Shown here: piece by piece, positions 16,353-26,300 of the stretch
Position numbering within the stretch: position 1 is the first letter of the stretch
Layout of the letters: the number at the start of each line of letters is the position of its first letter
NCBI GenBank assembly: GCA_964554125.1
Contig: CAZKNG010000024.1
Span: 1-28,943, forward strand
Reading direction: 5' to 3'
Length of the DNA stretch: 28,943 bases
Origin: JAGHBT01 sp035311885
GTDB taxonomy: Bacteria > Krumholzibacteriota > Krumholzibacteriia > Krumholzibacteriales > WJIX01
Made by a program: the position numbers and the translations under genes
Notes under the pieces: generated by a model
Told to the model about the DNA's origin: nothing
Seen by the model: the letters and a program-made list of their open reading frames with translations, nothing else
Databases searched by the model: none

Positions 16353-16677
16353 CTTTGACTCTACTCTTCAATTATCGAGTGCAAATTGTATTATTGCAGC
16401 GGCATATTTATTTTTTGAATTATTAAATATTATAAATGAATATCATTTAAGCTTCAAAAGGTTATTTAAAAATGATCTAATCGGTTCCTTGAACGGCTCA
16501 GCAGTTTTAATTAAATATCAATTGAATAACAATGAAGTTTGATTTAATATCATCTTCTAAGGGGTTTATATTTATTTCAAGTAAGATAATTTGTTATATT
16601 GATAAAGGATGTAGATATAGTTAATTGATAGAAAAGCATCAGGCTATCTTTTAACTTAAGTTGTTAAAGGGTGTTTA
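16353..16677. other. 325-bp AT-rich divergent intergenic region
   Basis: This gap separates the asparagine-synthetase-like gene (minus) from the receiver gene (plus). It holds the minus-strand promoter at 16429-16457. No convincing plus-strand promoter stands out; TTGAAT with TAATAT at a 17-bp spacing is a weak possibility. Small frames of 7-30 codons exist but lack ribosome sites. Confidence 0.6.
16429..16457 (-). promoter_or_regulatory. Sigma70-like promoter of the asparagine-synthetase-like gene
   Basis: On the minus strand, TTGAAG (16457-16452) and a perfect TATAAT (16434-16429) are separated by 17 bp. The leader to the ATG at 16352 would be about 70 nt. It is inferred from consensus only. 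Confidence 0.55.
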
Positions 16678-17052
16678 TTGGAGCAAACCGTGAACAGTAC
16701 TGTTTTAATCGTTGACGATGAAGTTCATCTTGTAAAAATTCTGCGTTTTACTCTCGAGCATGAAGGATACAATGTGATATCAGCTTTTGACGGCAGGGAA
16801 GCCGTTCGGAAAATAGAATCGGAAAGACCGGATATTGTCATACTTGATCTTATGCTTCCCGGTATTGATGGTTACAAGGTATGCAATATGATAAAGAAGA
16901 AGGAAGAGCTTAAGGAAATTCCGGTTATTATACTGTCTGCGAGGAATTTTGAGAGTGAGAATATTGAAGAGAAGATTATGGCAGAGGCGTTAATGAAAAA
17001 ACCTTTTAATACTCAAGAACTTTTAAAACTCATAGATGACCTTATCTGTTAA
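16678..17052 (+). CDS. Stand-alone response-regulator receiver protein
   Basis: A 124-residue single receiver domain of the CheY fold with no output domain. The acidic pair Asp13-Asp14, phospho-acceptor Asp57 in VILDLMLPGIDG, Ser87 (in IILSAR) and Lys108 in the KKPF turn are all in place. The loop between Ser87 and Lys108 lacks the usual GADDY(L/I) sequence and reads EKIMAEALMKKPF. The start is a TTG at 16678 with AAAGGG a few bases upstream. A histidine kinase is not encoded in the window, so its partner and output are unknown. Lone receivers often act in chemotaxis, phosphorelays or binding to a partner's output domain. Confidence 0.88.
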   Translation: MEQTVNSTVLIVDDEVHLVKILRFTLEHEGYNVISAFDGREAVRKIESERPDIVILDLMLPGIDGYKVCNMIKKKEELKEIPVIILSARNFESENIEEKIMAEALMKKPFNTQELLKLIDDLIC

Positions 17053-17101
17053 TATCGATGGTATTAATTCCGCTATAACTATCTGTTAACTGGATATCTA
17101 T

Positions 17102-17734
17102 TCAGCGTTGTAAAAATACCCTGTCTGAACTGTTCGAGCTGACTTTACCCTGTATTTTCTCGGCTTCCTTTCTTCCGCTGAGATAATTTCTTTTACGGTT
17201 GATTAGATTATTTATAGAAGTTTCAAGATTAATATAATCTTCAGACTCGAGGTATCCGTTTATCTCTTCGAGCTTTTCCAGTTCCCGTGCCTCTTTCTCT
17301 TCTATCTTAGACAGCATAAATCTAAAGGAGGATTCAGTTTCCCCAAAAGGTCCTTTTGTGTTTAAATCACTTTTACTTGGGAGAGGGCCGTGGGCAATTT
17401 CTTTCATCTTTCTCCGAATTTGAATCAGGGTATCGAAGTACTTTGATGTTGTAATACGGTTAAAAATGTAGAGAGAAAGAAGAATAATTCCAATCACACC
17501 GAAGGTATTGAAGAGGAGAAGGTCTTTGAGCTTTGAAACGATTGGTAAAAGTTCGGGTGCCTGCCTTGACATTGCGGATCCTGTTGCTATAAAGGCAAAA
17601 TAAAAGGAAACCCCGAAAGCAACAGCAACAACTACAGTACTTGATGTAATTAAAATAAGCACTCTTTTTTTAAGTTCACCCAAAATTTCATCCGCGAATT
17701 CATCGTCTGTTTTTGAGTTTTGAAATCCCGTCAT
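17102..17734 (-). CDS. Two-TM membrane protein with HAMP-like cytoplasmic region
   Basis: A 210-residue inner-membrane protein with TM helices at about 24-50 and 72-91, a short periplasmic loop and a cytoplasmic tail. The region after TM2 (about residues 92-150) has the amphipathic, HAMP-linker-like look of KYFDTLIQIRRKMKEIAHG, followed by a coiled-coil-prone segment EEKEARELEKLEEI. No kinase, receptor or methyl-accepting output domain follows, so it is not a normal sensor. It is encoded 75 nt after the DUF116 gene on the same strand, so the two may be co-transcribed. The function is unknown; HAMP-like is inference. Confidence 0.6.
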   Translation of the reverse strand: MTGFQNSKTDDEFADEILGELKKRVLILITSSTVVVAVAFGVSFYFAFIATGSAMSRQAPELLPIVSKLKDLLLFNTFGVIGIILLSLYIFNRITTSKYFDTLIQIRRKMKEIAHGPLPSKSDLNTKGPFGETESSFRFMLSKIEEKEARELEKLEEINGYLESEDYINLETSINNLINRKRNYLSGRKEAEKIQGKVSSNSSDRVFLQR

Positions 17735-17809
17735 GGAAGTTTCCCTTCATTAATATGAACTAATATATAAGCACGTTATCTATTATTAACAATAATTGTG
17801 CCATATTTA

Positions 17810-18604
17810 CTAGTGTTTATGGTTTTGGAAGAAATTAAGGGCGGATTCAAATTCTTCGGTGTCTATAACAGTGTTTCTACATGGACCTTCAGGGCGTTTG
17901 TTAGGTATACCTATAACTGGAATTTTAGGAGCTATCTCCAGAATTCCTGATAGTAAGTCTCTTTCACAAGCTACAGCGACAATCGCCCTTGGAGATGTAT
18001 TGGCGACCTGTTTCCTGGCAATGTTTCCCCCTGGAGCAATCTGATAAACTACATCCTGGAATTTAGCGCATATACTCTTGATCTCTTTCATCAGATCTTT
18101 TCGCAGACATCTCGGCAGAAGTGCTAGAACCGGACCTTCTTTTCGAGGAAGGTTAACGAGACTGTTATTTACCAGGATGAAGGAATGGCTTATTCTGTCT
18201 TGCGATATACCGAAAAGAGCTGCAAGTTTAGAGACATAAGGAAGGAGGAAGAAAAAGAGCTTGCTATTATCAAGGCAGGCTTTTACGTAAAATCTTTTAA
18301 GAAAAATACTAAATAACAGGAAAATATACCACAAGAAGATCGCTGCCGCTGCTGCTAATATCGATATTATAAGGATAGTTACCCAGAATTTGCCAAAGAG
18401 TTCAAACCGGGGCAGTGTGAGGTAAAGAAAAAGAAGAGCCAGAATTATCAAACCGAAAAGCACTGCGAGTGATAAAAGAAGAAAGGTCTTCTTACTCTCT
18501 TTAATCTCTGTTTCTACAATTTCACCCTGCCAGTTGATCCATTCATCTCCGAGTATTCGTTTTTTTTTATCAGGGGCAGCGGTTGGTTTTTCATTATCAG
18601 GCAT
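17810..18604 (-). CDS. DUF116 family membrane protein
   Basis: A 264-residue protein of the DUF116 family, whose function is not established. The N-terminal half carries two transmembrane segments (about 41-64 and 74-103). The C-terminal half holds the family signatures ALLPRCLRKDL (Cys166), APGGNIARKQV, AIVAVACERDLLSGI (Cys213) and PNKRPEGPCRNT (Cys242). Cys166, Cys213 and Cys242 could bind a metal or Fe-S cluster. The extra Cys cluster common in many DUF116 proteins is reduced here to a single Cys179. It is divergent from the EamA transporter. Confidence 0.8.
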   Translation of the reverse strand: MPDNEKPTAAPDKKKRILGDEWINWQGEIVETEIKESKKTFLLLSLAVLFGLIILALLFLYLTLPRFELFGKFWVTILIISILAAAAAIFLWYIFLLFSIFLKRFYVKACLDNSKLFFFLLPYVSKLAALFGISQDRISHSFILVNNSLVNLPRKEGPVLALLPRCLRKDLMKEIKSICAKFQDVVYQIAPGGNIARKQVANTSPRAIVAVACERDLLSGILEIAPKIPVIGIPNKRPEGPCRNTVIDTEEFESALNFFQNHKH

Positions 18605-18741
18605 ATTGGTAATTAACTAAGGGAATGAAAGTTTTATTTATATTTTTATCGAATACATCTTTGAATTTACATGAAGAGAGTTTAATATTCAATAAAAATA
18701 ACGCCGTAGTTTTTCAAGCTCAAAAAAGAGTCGAGGTCATT

Positions 18742-19632
18742 TTGCGGAAGGAAAATATAAAGATAAAATCTGTTCTGCTGATCGGGATTGTTTCGATTTC
18801 CTTCGCGGCCACATTTGTAAAGCTGGCTGACGCTCCGCCTTCTGTAATTGCTGCTTTAAGGCTGCTATTTTCATCTGTTATACTTATACCGTATATATTT
18901 TTCTCGAGCAGTTTGAGGGCGGAATTCAGGGGTTTTTCCTCCAGGGATATTTTATTATTATTATTGTCCGGCTTTTTCCTTTCTCTGCATTTCCTTTTGT
19001 GGATAACTTCTCTATATTTTACGGGTGTAACTAATAGCGTTGTTCTGGTTACAACTTCACCTATATTCATTACACTTTTTTCCTCTTTTGTTTTCAAAGA
19101 AGTAATCAGCAGAAGTTTCTGGATCGGTTTGATAGTTGCTCTGGCAGGTTGTCTTGTGCTTGGCGGGAACGATATAATAGGCGGTATCGATATGCTGAAG
19201 GGTGACATGCTGGCTTTATCAGGCGCGATATCAATCGCCGGATATTTTATTGTGGGAAGTATTTTGAGAAGGAAGATCTCTCTTCTGGCCTATATAATTC
19301 CAGTCTATATTACAGCTGCCGTATTTCTTACAGTTACCTTACCCCTTTCAGGAAATTCACTGAGAGGATATTCCCCTGAGACTTACTTTTATTGTTTATT
19401 GATGGCGGTAATTTGCCAGATAGTAGGACACTCTTCATTCAATTGGGCTCTAAAGAGGTTAAAAGCATCTATGGCCACAATGGCAATTATCGGAGAGCCC
19501 GTGGGCGCAGCTCTTCTGGCATTCTTGATTCTTGGGAGTATACCTTCTCTGATGACGGTCCTTGGAAGTCTTGTTATACTGACCGGCATATCGATCATTC
19601 TTCTCAATAACCCTATGAGGACGGAGACCTGA
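18742..19632 (+). CDS. EamA/DMT-superfamily transporter
   Basis: A 296-residue polytopic inner-membrane protein with two EamA repeats and about ten helices. Typical DMT features are SFAATFVKLADAPPSVIAALR in helix 1-2 and the second-repeat signature ending in GEPVGAALLAFLILG. These proteins export amino acids, nucleobases or other metabolites; the substrate cannot be told here. The start is placed at TTG 18742, five bases after GAGG. The longer frame from ATG 18625 adds 39 residues that do not look like the family. Confidence 0.82.
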   Translation: MRKENIKIKSVLLIGIVSISFAATFVKLADAPPSVIAALRLLFSSVILIPYIFFSSSLRAEFRGFSSRDILLLLLSGFFLSLHFLLWITSLYFTGVTNSVVLVTTSPIFITLFSSFVFKEVISRSFWIGLIVALAGCLVLGGNDIIGGIDMLKGDMLALSGAISIAGYFIVGSILRRKISLLAYIIPVYITAAVFLTVTLPLSGNSLRGYSPETYFYCLLMAVICQIVGHSSFNWALKRLKASMATMAIIGEPVGAALLAFLILGSIPSLMTVLGSLVILTGISIILLNNPMRTET

Positions 19633-19734
19633 AGAAATTGAACCCGAATCTTAATGTCAGATTTAACAAATATGGTATGGATTCAGCAGAGAAATTGATT
19701 GATTGATGAGATAATCGAATATCAAAAGAAAAGT

Positions 19735-20865
19735 CTATTTCAGTTCTTTGATTATATCCTCAGCCATAATAATATATTTTTCATCACCATCCCAATTCTC
19801 AATAAACTTATTGAATGTTTCCTCCGCGAGTTTATTGTTGCCGGTTTTCATGTAAGCTCGGCCGAGATAATAAAGAAATCTGCCCGGGCTATCCATTCTG
19901 CTCACGGCGACTTCCATTTTTTTCAGGGCTTTCTCGTTTCTGCCGCTCTTTAGAAGTAAAATTCCGAAATTACCTAAGATCTCATTATTGTCTGGAGCGA
20001 AATCCTGGGCTTTAGAATATGCTTTTATCGCTTCAGACCACTTTAACTTTGCTCCGTAAACTTCTCCAAGCCCGGCCCAGGCAGAGCTTTCCTTCCTGTT
20101 TTTAAAGATAGACAGGTTGAAATAGTTTTTCGCGTCATGATAACGTTTCAATTTCAGGGCTGATTTTCCAAGGTAAAGAAATATTTCAGAGTTTGTTTCT
20201 CCAATGTATCTTGCTTCAGAAAGTGTTTCTATGGCTTCCTTATACATCTGTCTTTCGTACATTATTTTCCCAAGGATAGTGAGTAAATCGATATTACCGC
20301 TGTTGCGGAGTTCTATTATCTGCATGTATGCCTGTTCATATTGCTCTTTGCGAAACAGAACATCGGCAAATAAGATATTTGCTTTTATATTACGGGGGGA
20401 GAGTCCCAAAGCAAGAGAGGCATATTTTTCTGCTGTATTTATATTGTTATTGGAAAGAGCACATTCTGCAATGCCGAGATATGGCGGCATGTAATTGGTT
20501 TTTAATCTAATGCTGAATTTATAGCTCGCTTTTGCCTCTATGCACTTATCCTGACTCTGGAGTGAAAGTCCAAGTTTATAATGAGATATATGATCATTCC
20601 TATTCAGATCGACCGTCTTTCTAAAGTTCTTTTCAGCTTCTTTGAAATTATGAGTTGCCAGGTAAGCGTTTCCGAGGTTAAAATATACATCCGGGTCATT
20701 CGTTCTATACTTCAGGGATTTATTCCATAGAAAAATCGCTTTTTCCATATCATCATCAGCCGCCGCGCTTACCCCTTGATTGTAATAATTAACAGCTTTG
20801 TCCGAACATGAAAAAAAGATAGCGATAATTAATAAATATATAGAAAATTTCAACCCGGATTTCAT
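19735..20865 (-). CDS. TPR-repeat lipoprotein
   Basis: A 376-residue protein with an N-terminal lipoprotein-type signal (hydrophobic core then FFSC at 17-20) and about nine or ten tetratricopeptide repeats filling the rest. Examples are DPDVYFNLGNAYLATHNFKEAEKNF and ESSAWAGLGEVYGAKLKWSEAIKAY. TPR lipoproteins usually scaffold protein complexes in the periplasm or outer membrane; the partner here is unknown. The ATG has AAGGGGG about six bases upstream. Its promoter is at 20895-20923, and it is divergent from hflK. Confidence 0.82.
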   Translation of the reverse strand: MKSGLKFSIYLLIIAIFFSCSDKAVNYYNQGVSAAADDDMEKAIFLWNKSLKYRTNDPDVYFNLGNAYLATHNFKEAEKNFRKTVDLNRNDHISHYKLGLSLQSQDKCIEAKASYKFSIRLKTNYMPPYLGIAECALSNNNINTAEKYASLALGLSPRNIKANILFADVLFRKEQYEQAYMQIIELRNSGNIDLLTILGKIMYERQMYKEAIETLSEARYIGETNSEIFLYLGKSALKLKRYHDAKNYFNLSIFKNRKESSAWAGLGEVYGAKLKWSEAIKAYSKAQDFAPDNNEILGNFGILLLKSGRNEKALKKMEVAVSRMDSPGRFLYYLGRAYMKTGNNKLAEETFNKFIENWDGDEKYIIMAEDIIKELK

Positions 20866-21176
20866 CGTAAACCCCCTTTTAAATATTCACCTTATTTATA
20901 ATATATACAAAAACAATTGTGAATGCACCCAATTATTCATATATCCATTCTTTACGTAACTTTGAATTATTCCAGGAAACTGTTATTGGTCTTGATATTC
21001 AGACTGGGTCGAGTTTTATGTTGACTTCAATCAGGATTGTAGCTTAACCTGAATGTTCATGATTGAATATCCAATTAGAATAAGTGCTGTTGACGGCAGC
21101 AAAGATTTTATCATGAGAAGTTATTTTCTCAATTCAATTTGTTTTAAATTAAGTTAATGGAAAGAAGGTGATTGGA
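20866..21176. other. 311-bp divergent intergenic region (TPR gene / hflK)
   Basis: It holds the minus-strand promoter of the TPR gene at 20895-20923. Near hflK there are TTGACT and TTGACG boxes (around 21022 and 21092), but neither has a good -10 at proper spacing, so I assign no hflK promoter. No small gene is evident. Confidence 0.5.
20895..20923 (-). promoter_or_regulatory. Sigma70-like promoter of the TPR lipoprotein gene
   Basis: On the minus strand, TTCACA (20923-20918) and TATAAA (20900-20895) each match five of six consensus bases with a 17-bp spacer. They lie 30 bp before the ATG, so the leader would be short, about 25 nt. Confidence 0.55.
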
Positions 21177-22154
21177 ATGAAGGTTCAGGTAGGCGACAAA
21201 GAATACTCATGGTCCGGCGGAAAGATAAGAAATATTATCGCGGCTGTAATAGTGATTATTCTTGTTGCGTCCGGGTTTTATTCTATAGATGCTGATGAAA
21301 CCGGGGTCGTAATGAGATTCGGAAAGTTTGTCCGCCAGACACAACCGGGACTTCATATTAAAATTCCTCTCGGTGTTGAGTCAGTAACGAAAATCAAGGT
21401 AAAGAAAGTATTCAAACAGGAGTTTGGATTCAGAACTCTTCAGGCGGGTGTTAGAACGAGATATAGTCCAAGGAGTTATACGGACGAATCTATTATGCTG
21501 ACAGGGGACCTGAATGTCGCTGAAGTTGAATGGATCGTTCAATACAGGATCGAGGATGCTTACAAATATATCTTTAAGATCAAGGATACAGAAGAGACCT
21601 TGAGAACGATGTCGGAAGCTGTTACCAGAAAAGTGGTGGGCGACAGAACTGTAACGGGGGTGCTTACAAAGGAAAGAGTTGAGATAGCCCAGGAAGTCCA
21701 GGATGAACTTGAGGGGCTGCTGGATTATTTTGAAGCGGGAATTCATATCGTCACTGTCAAATTCCAGGATGTCAACCCCCCTGAACCTGTCAGGCCCGCT
21801 TTCAACGATGTAAACAGCGCCAAACAGGATAAGTCGAAAATGATCAATCAAGCCTGGGAGGCATATAACAACAGGATACCTCGGGCGAAGGGAGAAGCAG
21901 AGCAGCTCATATCCGAAGCGAAGGGATATGCTCTTAAAAGAGTAAACAGGGCTAAAGGAGATGTCGCACTTTTCAATAATGTCTATCGTGAATACAGAAA
22001 AGCGCCCGATGTTACAAGGCGCCGCCTTTATCTTGAGGCGATGAACGAGGTTCTTCCCAAAGTCGAACAGATATTTATTATCGATGAAGAACAGGAAGGA
22101 GTCCTGCCACACCTGAATCTGGGAGGAAATCCAAAAGGAGGTGAAGGGCGATGA
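21177..22154 (+). CDS. hflK: HflK, SPFH-domain partner of protease FtsH
   Basis: A 325-residue membrane-anchored SPFH/band-7 protein that forms with HflC a large ring around the FtsH AAA+ protease and limits its access to substrates. There is one N-terminal TM helix (IIAAVIVIILVASGFYSI), then the SPFH entry ETGVVMRFGKFVRQTQPGLHIKIPLGVESV and the HflK-type coiled-coil region AKGEAEQLISEAKGYALKRVNRAKGD. The C-terminus ends in a Gly-rich tail. The start is ATG 21177, six bases after AAGGTG; the GTG at 21168 overlaps that site. The stop overlaps the hflC start by four bases, so translation is coupled. Confidence 0.93.
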   Translation: MKVQVGDKEYSWSGGKIRNIIAAVIVIILVASGFYSIDADETGVVMRFGKFVRQTQPGLHIKIPLGVESVTKIKVKKVFKQEFGFRTLQAGVRTRYSPRSYTDESIMLTGDLNVAEVEWIVQYRIEDAYKYIFKIKDTEETLRTMSEAVTRKVVGDRTVTGVLTKERVEIAQEVQDELEGLLDYFEAGIHIVTVKFQDVNPPEPVRPAFNDVNSAKQDKSKMINQAWEAYNNRIPRAKGEAEQLISEAKGYALKRVNRAKGDVALFNNVYREYRKAPDVTRRRLYLEAMNEVLPKVEQIFIIDEEQEGVLPHLNLGGNPKGGEGR

Positions 22155-23092
22155 AAAAGAATTCAACTATTTTGATAGTGATATTAGCCATAGTCGTTAT
22201 CGTCATTCTCAACAGTACGCTTTACACGGTAAATGAATATGAACAGGGTATTATTACACAATTCGGTGAACCGATAGGGGGAGCGATCACTGAATCCGGA
22301 CTGCATATGAAGACGCCGTTTATTCAGAAGTTCCACAGGTTTGAGAAGAGGATTTTGATATGGGACGGCGACGAAAACCAGATCCCGACATCTGATAAAA
22401 GGTATATTCGGCTTAATACGACAGCCAGATGGAAGATTGTCGACCCCTTAACGTTCTATCAGTCTGTAGGGAATCAGCGGGGGGTGCAATCGAGGCTTGA
22501 CGATATAATAGATTCAGCTTCGAGGGATGTAGTTTCAGCACATAATTTAATTGAAATTGTAAGGAATTCTAACGACGTGTTGAATAAACAGGAAGAAAAC
22601 CTGATAGCTCAGACCAGTAAGTTGGAGAGGGTAACTCTCGGAAGAGACAGCCTCAGATTGTTGATAATGGATAAGGCATCCGAACTTGTTACTCAATATG
22701 GTATTGAATTGATCGATGTTCAGATCAAGAGGCTTAATTATGTTCAGGAAGTACGCCAGAAAGTATATGAAAGGATGATTTCAGAAAGGCAGAAGATAGC
22801 CGCCATGTACCGTTCAGAGGGTAAGGGTGAAAAAGCCTCTATTGACGGACAACGGGAAAGGGAATTGCAGCGCATCCAGTCGGAAGCCTATAAGGAAGCT
22901 CAAGATATAAAGGGTAAAGCCGATGCTGAGGCTACAAAGATTTATGCCGAATCTTACGGCAAGAACCCTGAATTCTATTCCTTTCTCAAAACACTTGAAA
23001 TTTACAGAAACACCATAGGTGAGAATTCCAGGGCTATTCTAACGACTGATAGTGACATCTACAAGTACCTGAAAAAGAGCAGAGTGAGATAA
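22151..23092 (+). CDS. hflC: HflC, SPFH-domain partner of protease FtsH
   Basis: A 313-residue SPFH protein with one N-terminal TM helix and the typical opening NEYEQGIITQFGEPIGGAITESGLHMKTPF. It also carries RFEKRILIWDGD, QIPTSDKRYIRLNTTARWKI and the QAQIKRLNY-like DVQIKRLNYVQEVRQKVYERM segment. The C-terminal coiled coil includes RSEGKGEKASIDGQRERELQRI. It is the second gene of the hflKC pair, overlapping hflK by ATGA, and acts with HflK in the FtsH holoenzyme. A strong hairpin follows about 40 nt after the stop. Confidence 0.93.
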   Translation: MKKNSTILIVILAIVVIVILNSTLYTVNEYEQGIITQFGEPIGGAITESGLHMKTPFIQKFHRFEKRILIWDGDENQIPTSDKRYIRLNTTARWKIVDPLTFYQSVGNQRGVQSRLDDIIDSASRDVVSAHNLIEIVRNSNDVLNKQEENLIAQTSKLERVTLGRDSLRLLIMDKASELVTQYGIELIDVQIKRLNYVQEVRQKVYERMISERQKIAAMYRSEGKGEKASIDGQRERELQRIQSEAYKEAQDIKGKADAEATKIYAESYGKNPEFYSFLKTLEIYRNTIGENSRAILTTDSDIYKYLKKSRVR

Positions 23093-23133
23093 AACTTGTT
23101 TTAAATAAAAGAACTTTTCAGTCTATCCGTTTG

Positions 23134-23179
23134 ATATTGATATACGCCGTTGCCGGGTGCAGCCGGTGTATATCAATAT
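23134..23179 (+). other. Strong 16-bp inverted repeat in the hflC 3' region
   Basis: ATATTGATATACGCCG (23134-23149) pairs with CGGTGTATATCAATAT (23164-23179) with one G-U pair and a 14-nt loop. It has no T-tract after it, so it is not a standard terminator. It could protect the 3' end of the hflKC mRNA, bind a protein as DNA, or be an element remnant. Confidence 0.55.
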
Positions 23180-23323
23180 TCTGACGGAATCTGTAATTCA
23201 AGGGATATAATTTATTTTGCCCGCCGCGTGAATATTTTAAACAATTTTTATCGCAATACCGGCCCTTTTTTTATAGATTATAGTAACAGTTAATATTATA
23301 CAGATCTGAAAATGGGAGAAGGG

Positions 23324-26300
23324 ATGCGAAAATCGAATAAGAGATTTTGTGTCAGGATACAATATTTAATATCTGTTTTGCTGATCGTTTCTTTCTTGCC
23401 AGTCTCTTTTCTCTATGCTACGGAGAGTTCTGATCTTGACTGGTATACAATCGAAACGGAACATTTCGAAATACATTACCATAAGGGAGAAGAACAAAGC
23501 GCCGCCAGAGTGGCATTGATAGCTGAAGAGATTTACGGCCCCATTACAGATTATTATGATTATAAGATCGACAAAGTTCATATCAATCTGAAAGATATAT
23601 CTGACAGGCCCGGAGGGGCGGCCTATTATTATCAGAACAGGATAAATATAGATGTTTCGGCGTTTGAGTTTTCTTTGAGGGGAACGGCAAACTGGCTCAG
23701 AAATGTTACGACACATGAATTTACACACATGGTGTCGATTCAGAAGAGTATGAAAATGCCCCGGAGCGTTCCCTCTGTATATTTCCAGGTCATTAATTTT
23801 GAGAATGAGAAGAGGCCGGATGTTATTACCGGGTATCCGAATTTATTCATTAATCTTCCATTTGCCGGCGAAGTTTTGCCAAACTGGTTCGCCGAGGGGG
23901 TCGCCCAGTCTCAGGTTACTCTTGCACGTAGTGATATCTGGGATTCTCACAGGGATATGATTTTAAGGGTAGCAGCTCTGAATGACCGGCTTCTGACTAT
24001 AGATGAAATGGGGGTCTTCGGGAAGAATTCTCTTAATTCTGAATTACTTTACAATCAGGGGTTCTCGCTTGTCAATTTTATCGCCGGGAAATACGGAAGA
24101 GAGAAAATTCATGAATTAACAGAAGAGCAGTCCCGAATTTACAGAATTTCATTCGACGGAGCGTGTAGGAGTGTGCTTGGAATATCGGAGGATAAGCTCT
24201 ACGAGATGTGGAAGAAAGAGATTATAAAGAGGTACACTGACGTAAAAAACGAGATTGACAGAAACGGAAGCAAAGCAGATCAGATAGCCGGGGAAGGATT
24301 TCTTAACATGTATCCGATTCCGGATAATAAAGGTGGCGTATATTTTCTTTCCAACAGGGGGCGTGATTATTCAGGTCTGGACCTTGTATATTTGAATCGA
24401 TCAGGTGACATTTCTGTGATAACAGAGGGGGTCACATCGAGGTTTTCTCTGTCAAACAGCGGCAAACGGCTATGTTATTCAAAGATGACAACGGACAATG
24501 ATAATGGTAATGAATATAATGATCTCTTTATTTACAATATAGAAAGATCCAGCGAAACCAGAGTTACAGAATCATTAAGAACAACAGATCCCGAATGGTC
24601 TCCGGATGATAATTATATAGCTGCCGTAATGACCTCGGATTGCTCAGAAAATATAGGGGTTTTGGATGTTGAAAAAGGAGAAGCAAGAGAATTATTCCCC
24701 GCGGATCAGGGTGTCCAGTACTACGATCTATCATGGGGCAGGAGCGGGATATTGGCTTCAAGATTCGACTGTGCCAGCAGGGATATAGTATTGTTCGATC
24801 CCGAAAGTGGAAGGATGGAAGAGATTGTCGAAAGCCTGGCTGATGAGAGGGATCCGGTGTGGGACAGGAAGGATGAAGGATTTTTCTATTCGAGCGACAG
24901 GACAGGGATATTTAATATTTACTATCATAGCAAAGAGGGATGCCCGGATAAACCTGTAACCAATGTTATCGGCGGAGCGTTCGCGCCCGCTGTGGCAGGA
25001 GATGATGTTATATATCACAGTTATGAGAAGGAAGGATATAAGATAAGCAGGATTGCCGATTGGAAAACTTCTATTATAAACCAGGGAGAATGCCTCGTAG
25101 ATTCAACACTTATAAACAATAGAAAAAGATTTATATCTGACAGAAAAATAAAAGACAGTGATGAATTTGCCAGGCGTAGAAAAGATATTTTAGATATCAT
25201 TGAAAAGAACCAAAATACCGGATCTACTTTTGGAACTGAGTACACTCAGCTTTATTTATTCCCGCGTATTATGATTTATGAGCAGAAACCCAGAATTGGA
25301 CTTACATTACAGTATAACGATATTCTTGACAGGCAGTCACTGATTGGCTCAGGTTCAGTAAATGGGGATGGTGAATATGATCTGGCGCTGGGATTTGAAC
25401 TTAAGACAAGACGCCATTTTCCTACATTTCGCTTTGAATTTTACAGAAGCAGGAAATATTACAACTATTTTAATGCCAATGAAGGTGGTAATGTGGATGT
25501 CAGATACGATCTCTGGGATGCCTTTTTTACATTGAGTTATGAACTGTCAGAGACAACCCTTTTTAACAGGAATGAACTCATGCTGCGTTATAATTACGGT
25601 GAATACGGACTGAATATAAATGCCTGGGGAAAGTATACTTATGAAATGGGATGGGCTTATTATAAGGGAAGTGAGATTTCCATGCTCTTCAATTTTTCGG
25701 ATATAAAACCGGCTGTAAACGCAGAGATTATTCCAAGAAAGGGAAGGAAATTGCTGGTTGAAGCTACAATGGCTTCTGATAAACTCTTTGCCGGTGAATT
25801 TGAATATATGTTCATGCCTGATTATGCTGATAATAATTTTGGAAGATATATATTGACTTATGAAGAATTTCTGCCCGTTCCCCTTTTTGAAAGCGCGATT
25901 TCCTTATACGCGAAAACAGGCGTGGTTGATAACGATGTTGATGATTTTTTTGACCTTTACCTTGGAAGCAGAGACGGACTCAGGGGATATTCATATTACA
26001 GTATTGGCGGAAAAAAGATGGCGATGGGAAGGATTACATACCGTTTTCCATTGATCAGAGATATTAACAGGCAATTTCTTTTTACCTACATTGGATCTAT
26101 TTACGGAGGAGTTTTCGCGGAAGCTGGCAAAGCCTGGGACGATGATAATGTGAATTTTGATGATTATAAAACCGACGCGGGCGTTGAACTGAGAGTAAAG
26201 GGATTTAATTTCTATAATTATCCTCTCGCTGCTTCATTCGAGGCTGCTTATGGTTTTGATGATATTGAGTACAGGGATCCATTCACAGAAACTGTCACAT

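Noticed and set aside
16532..16624. A 30-codon frame in the gap before the receiver gene
   Set aside because: No Shine-Dalgarno site, and the AT-rich composition matches the surrounding noncoding DNA. I also looked here for a lasso-type precursor for the asparagine-synthetase-like gene and found none.
19699..19953. Plus-strand 84-codon frame overlapping the TPR gene
   Set aside because: It is a shadow of the convincing TPR lipoprotein gene on the other strand and lacks a ribosome site.
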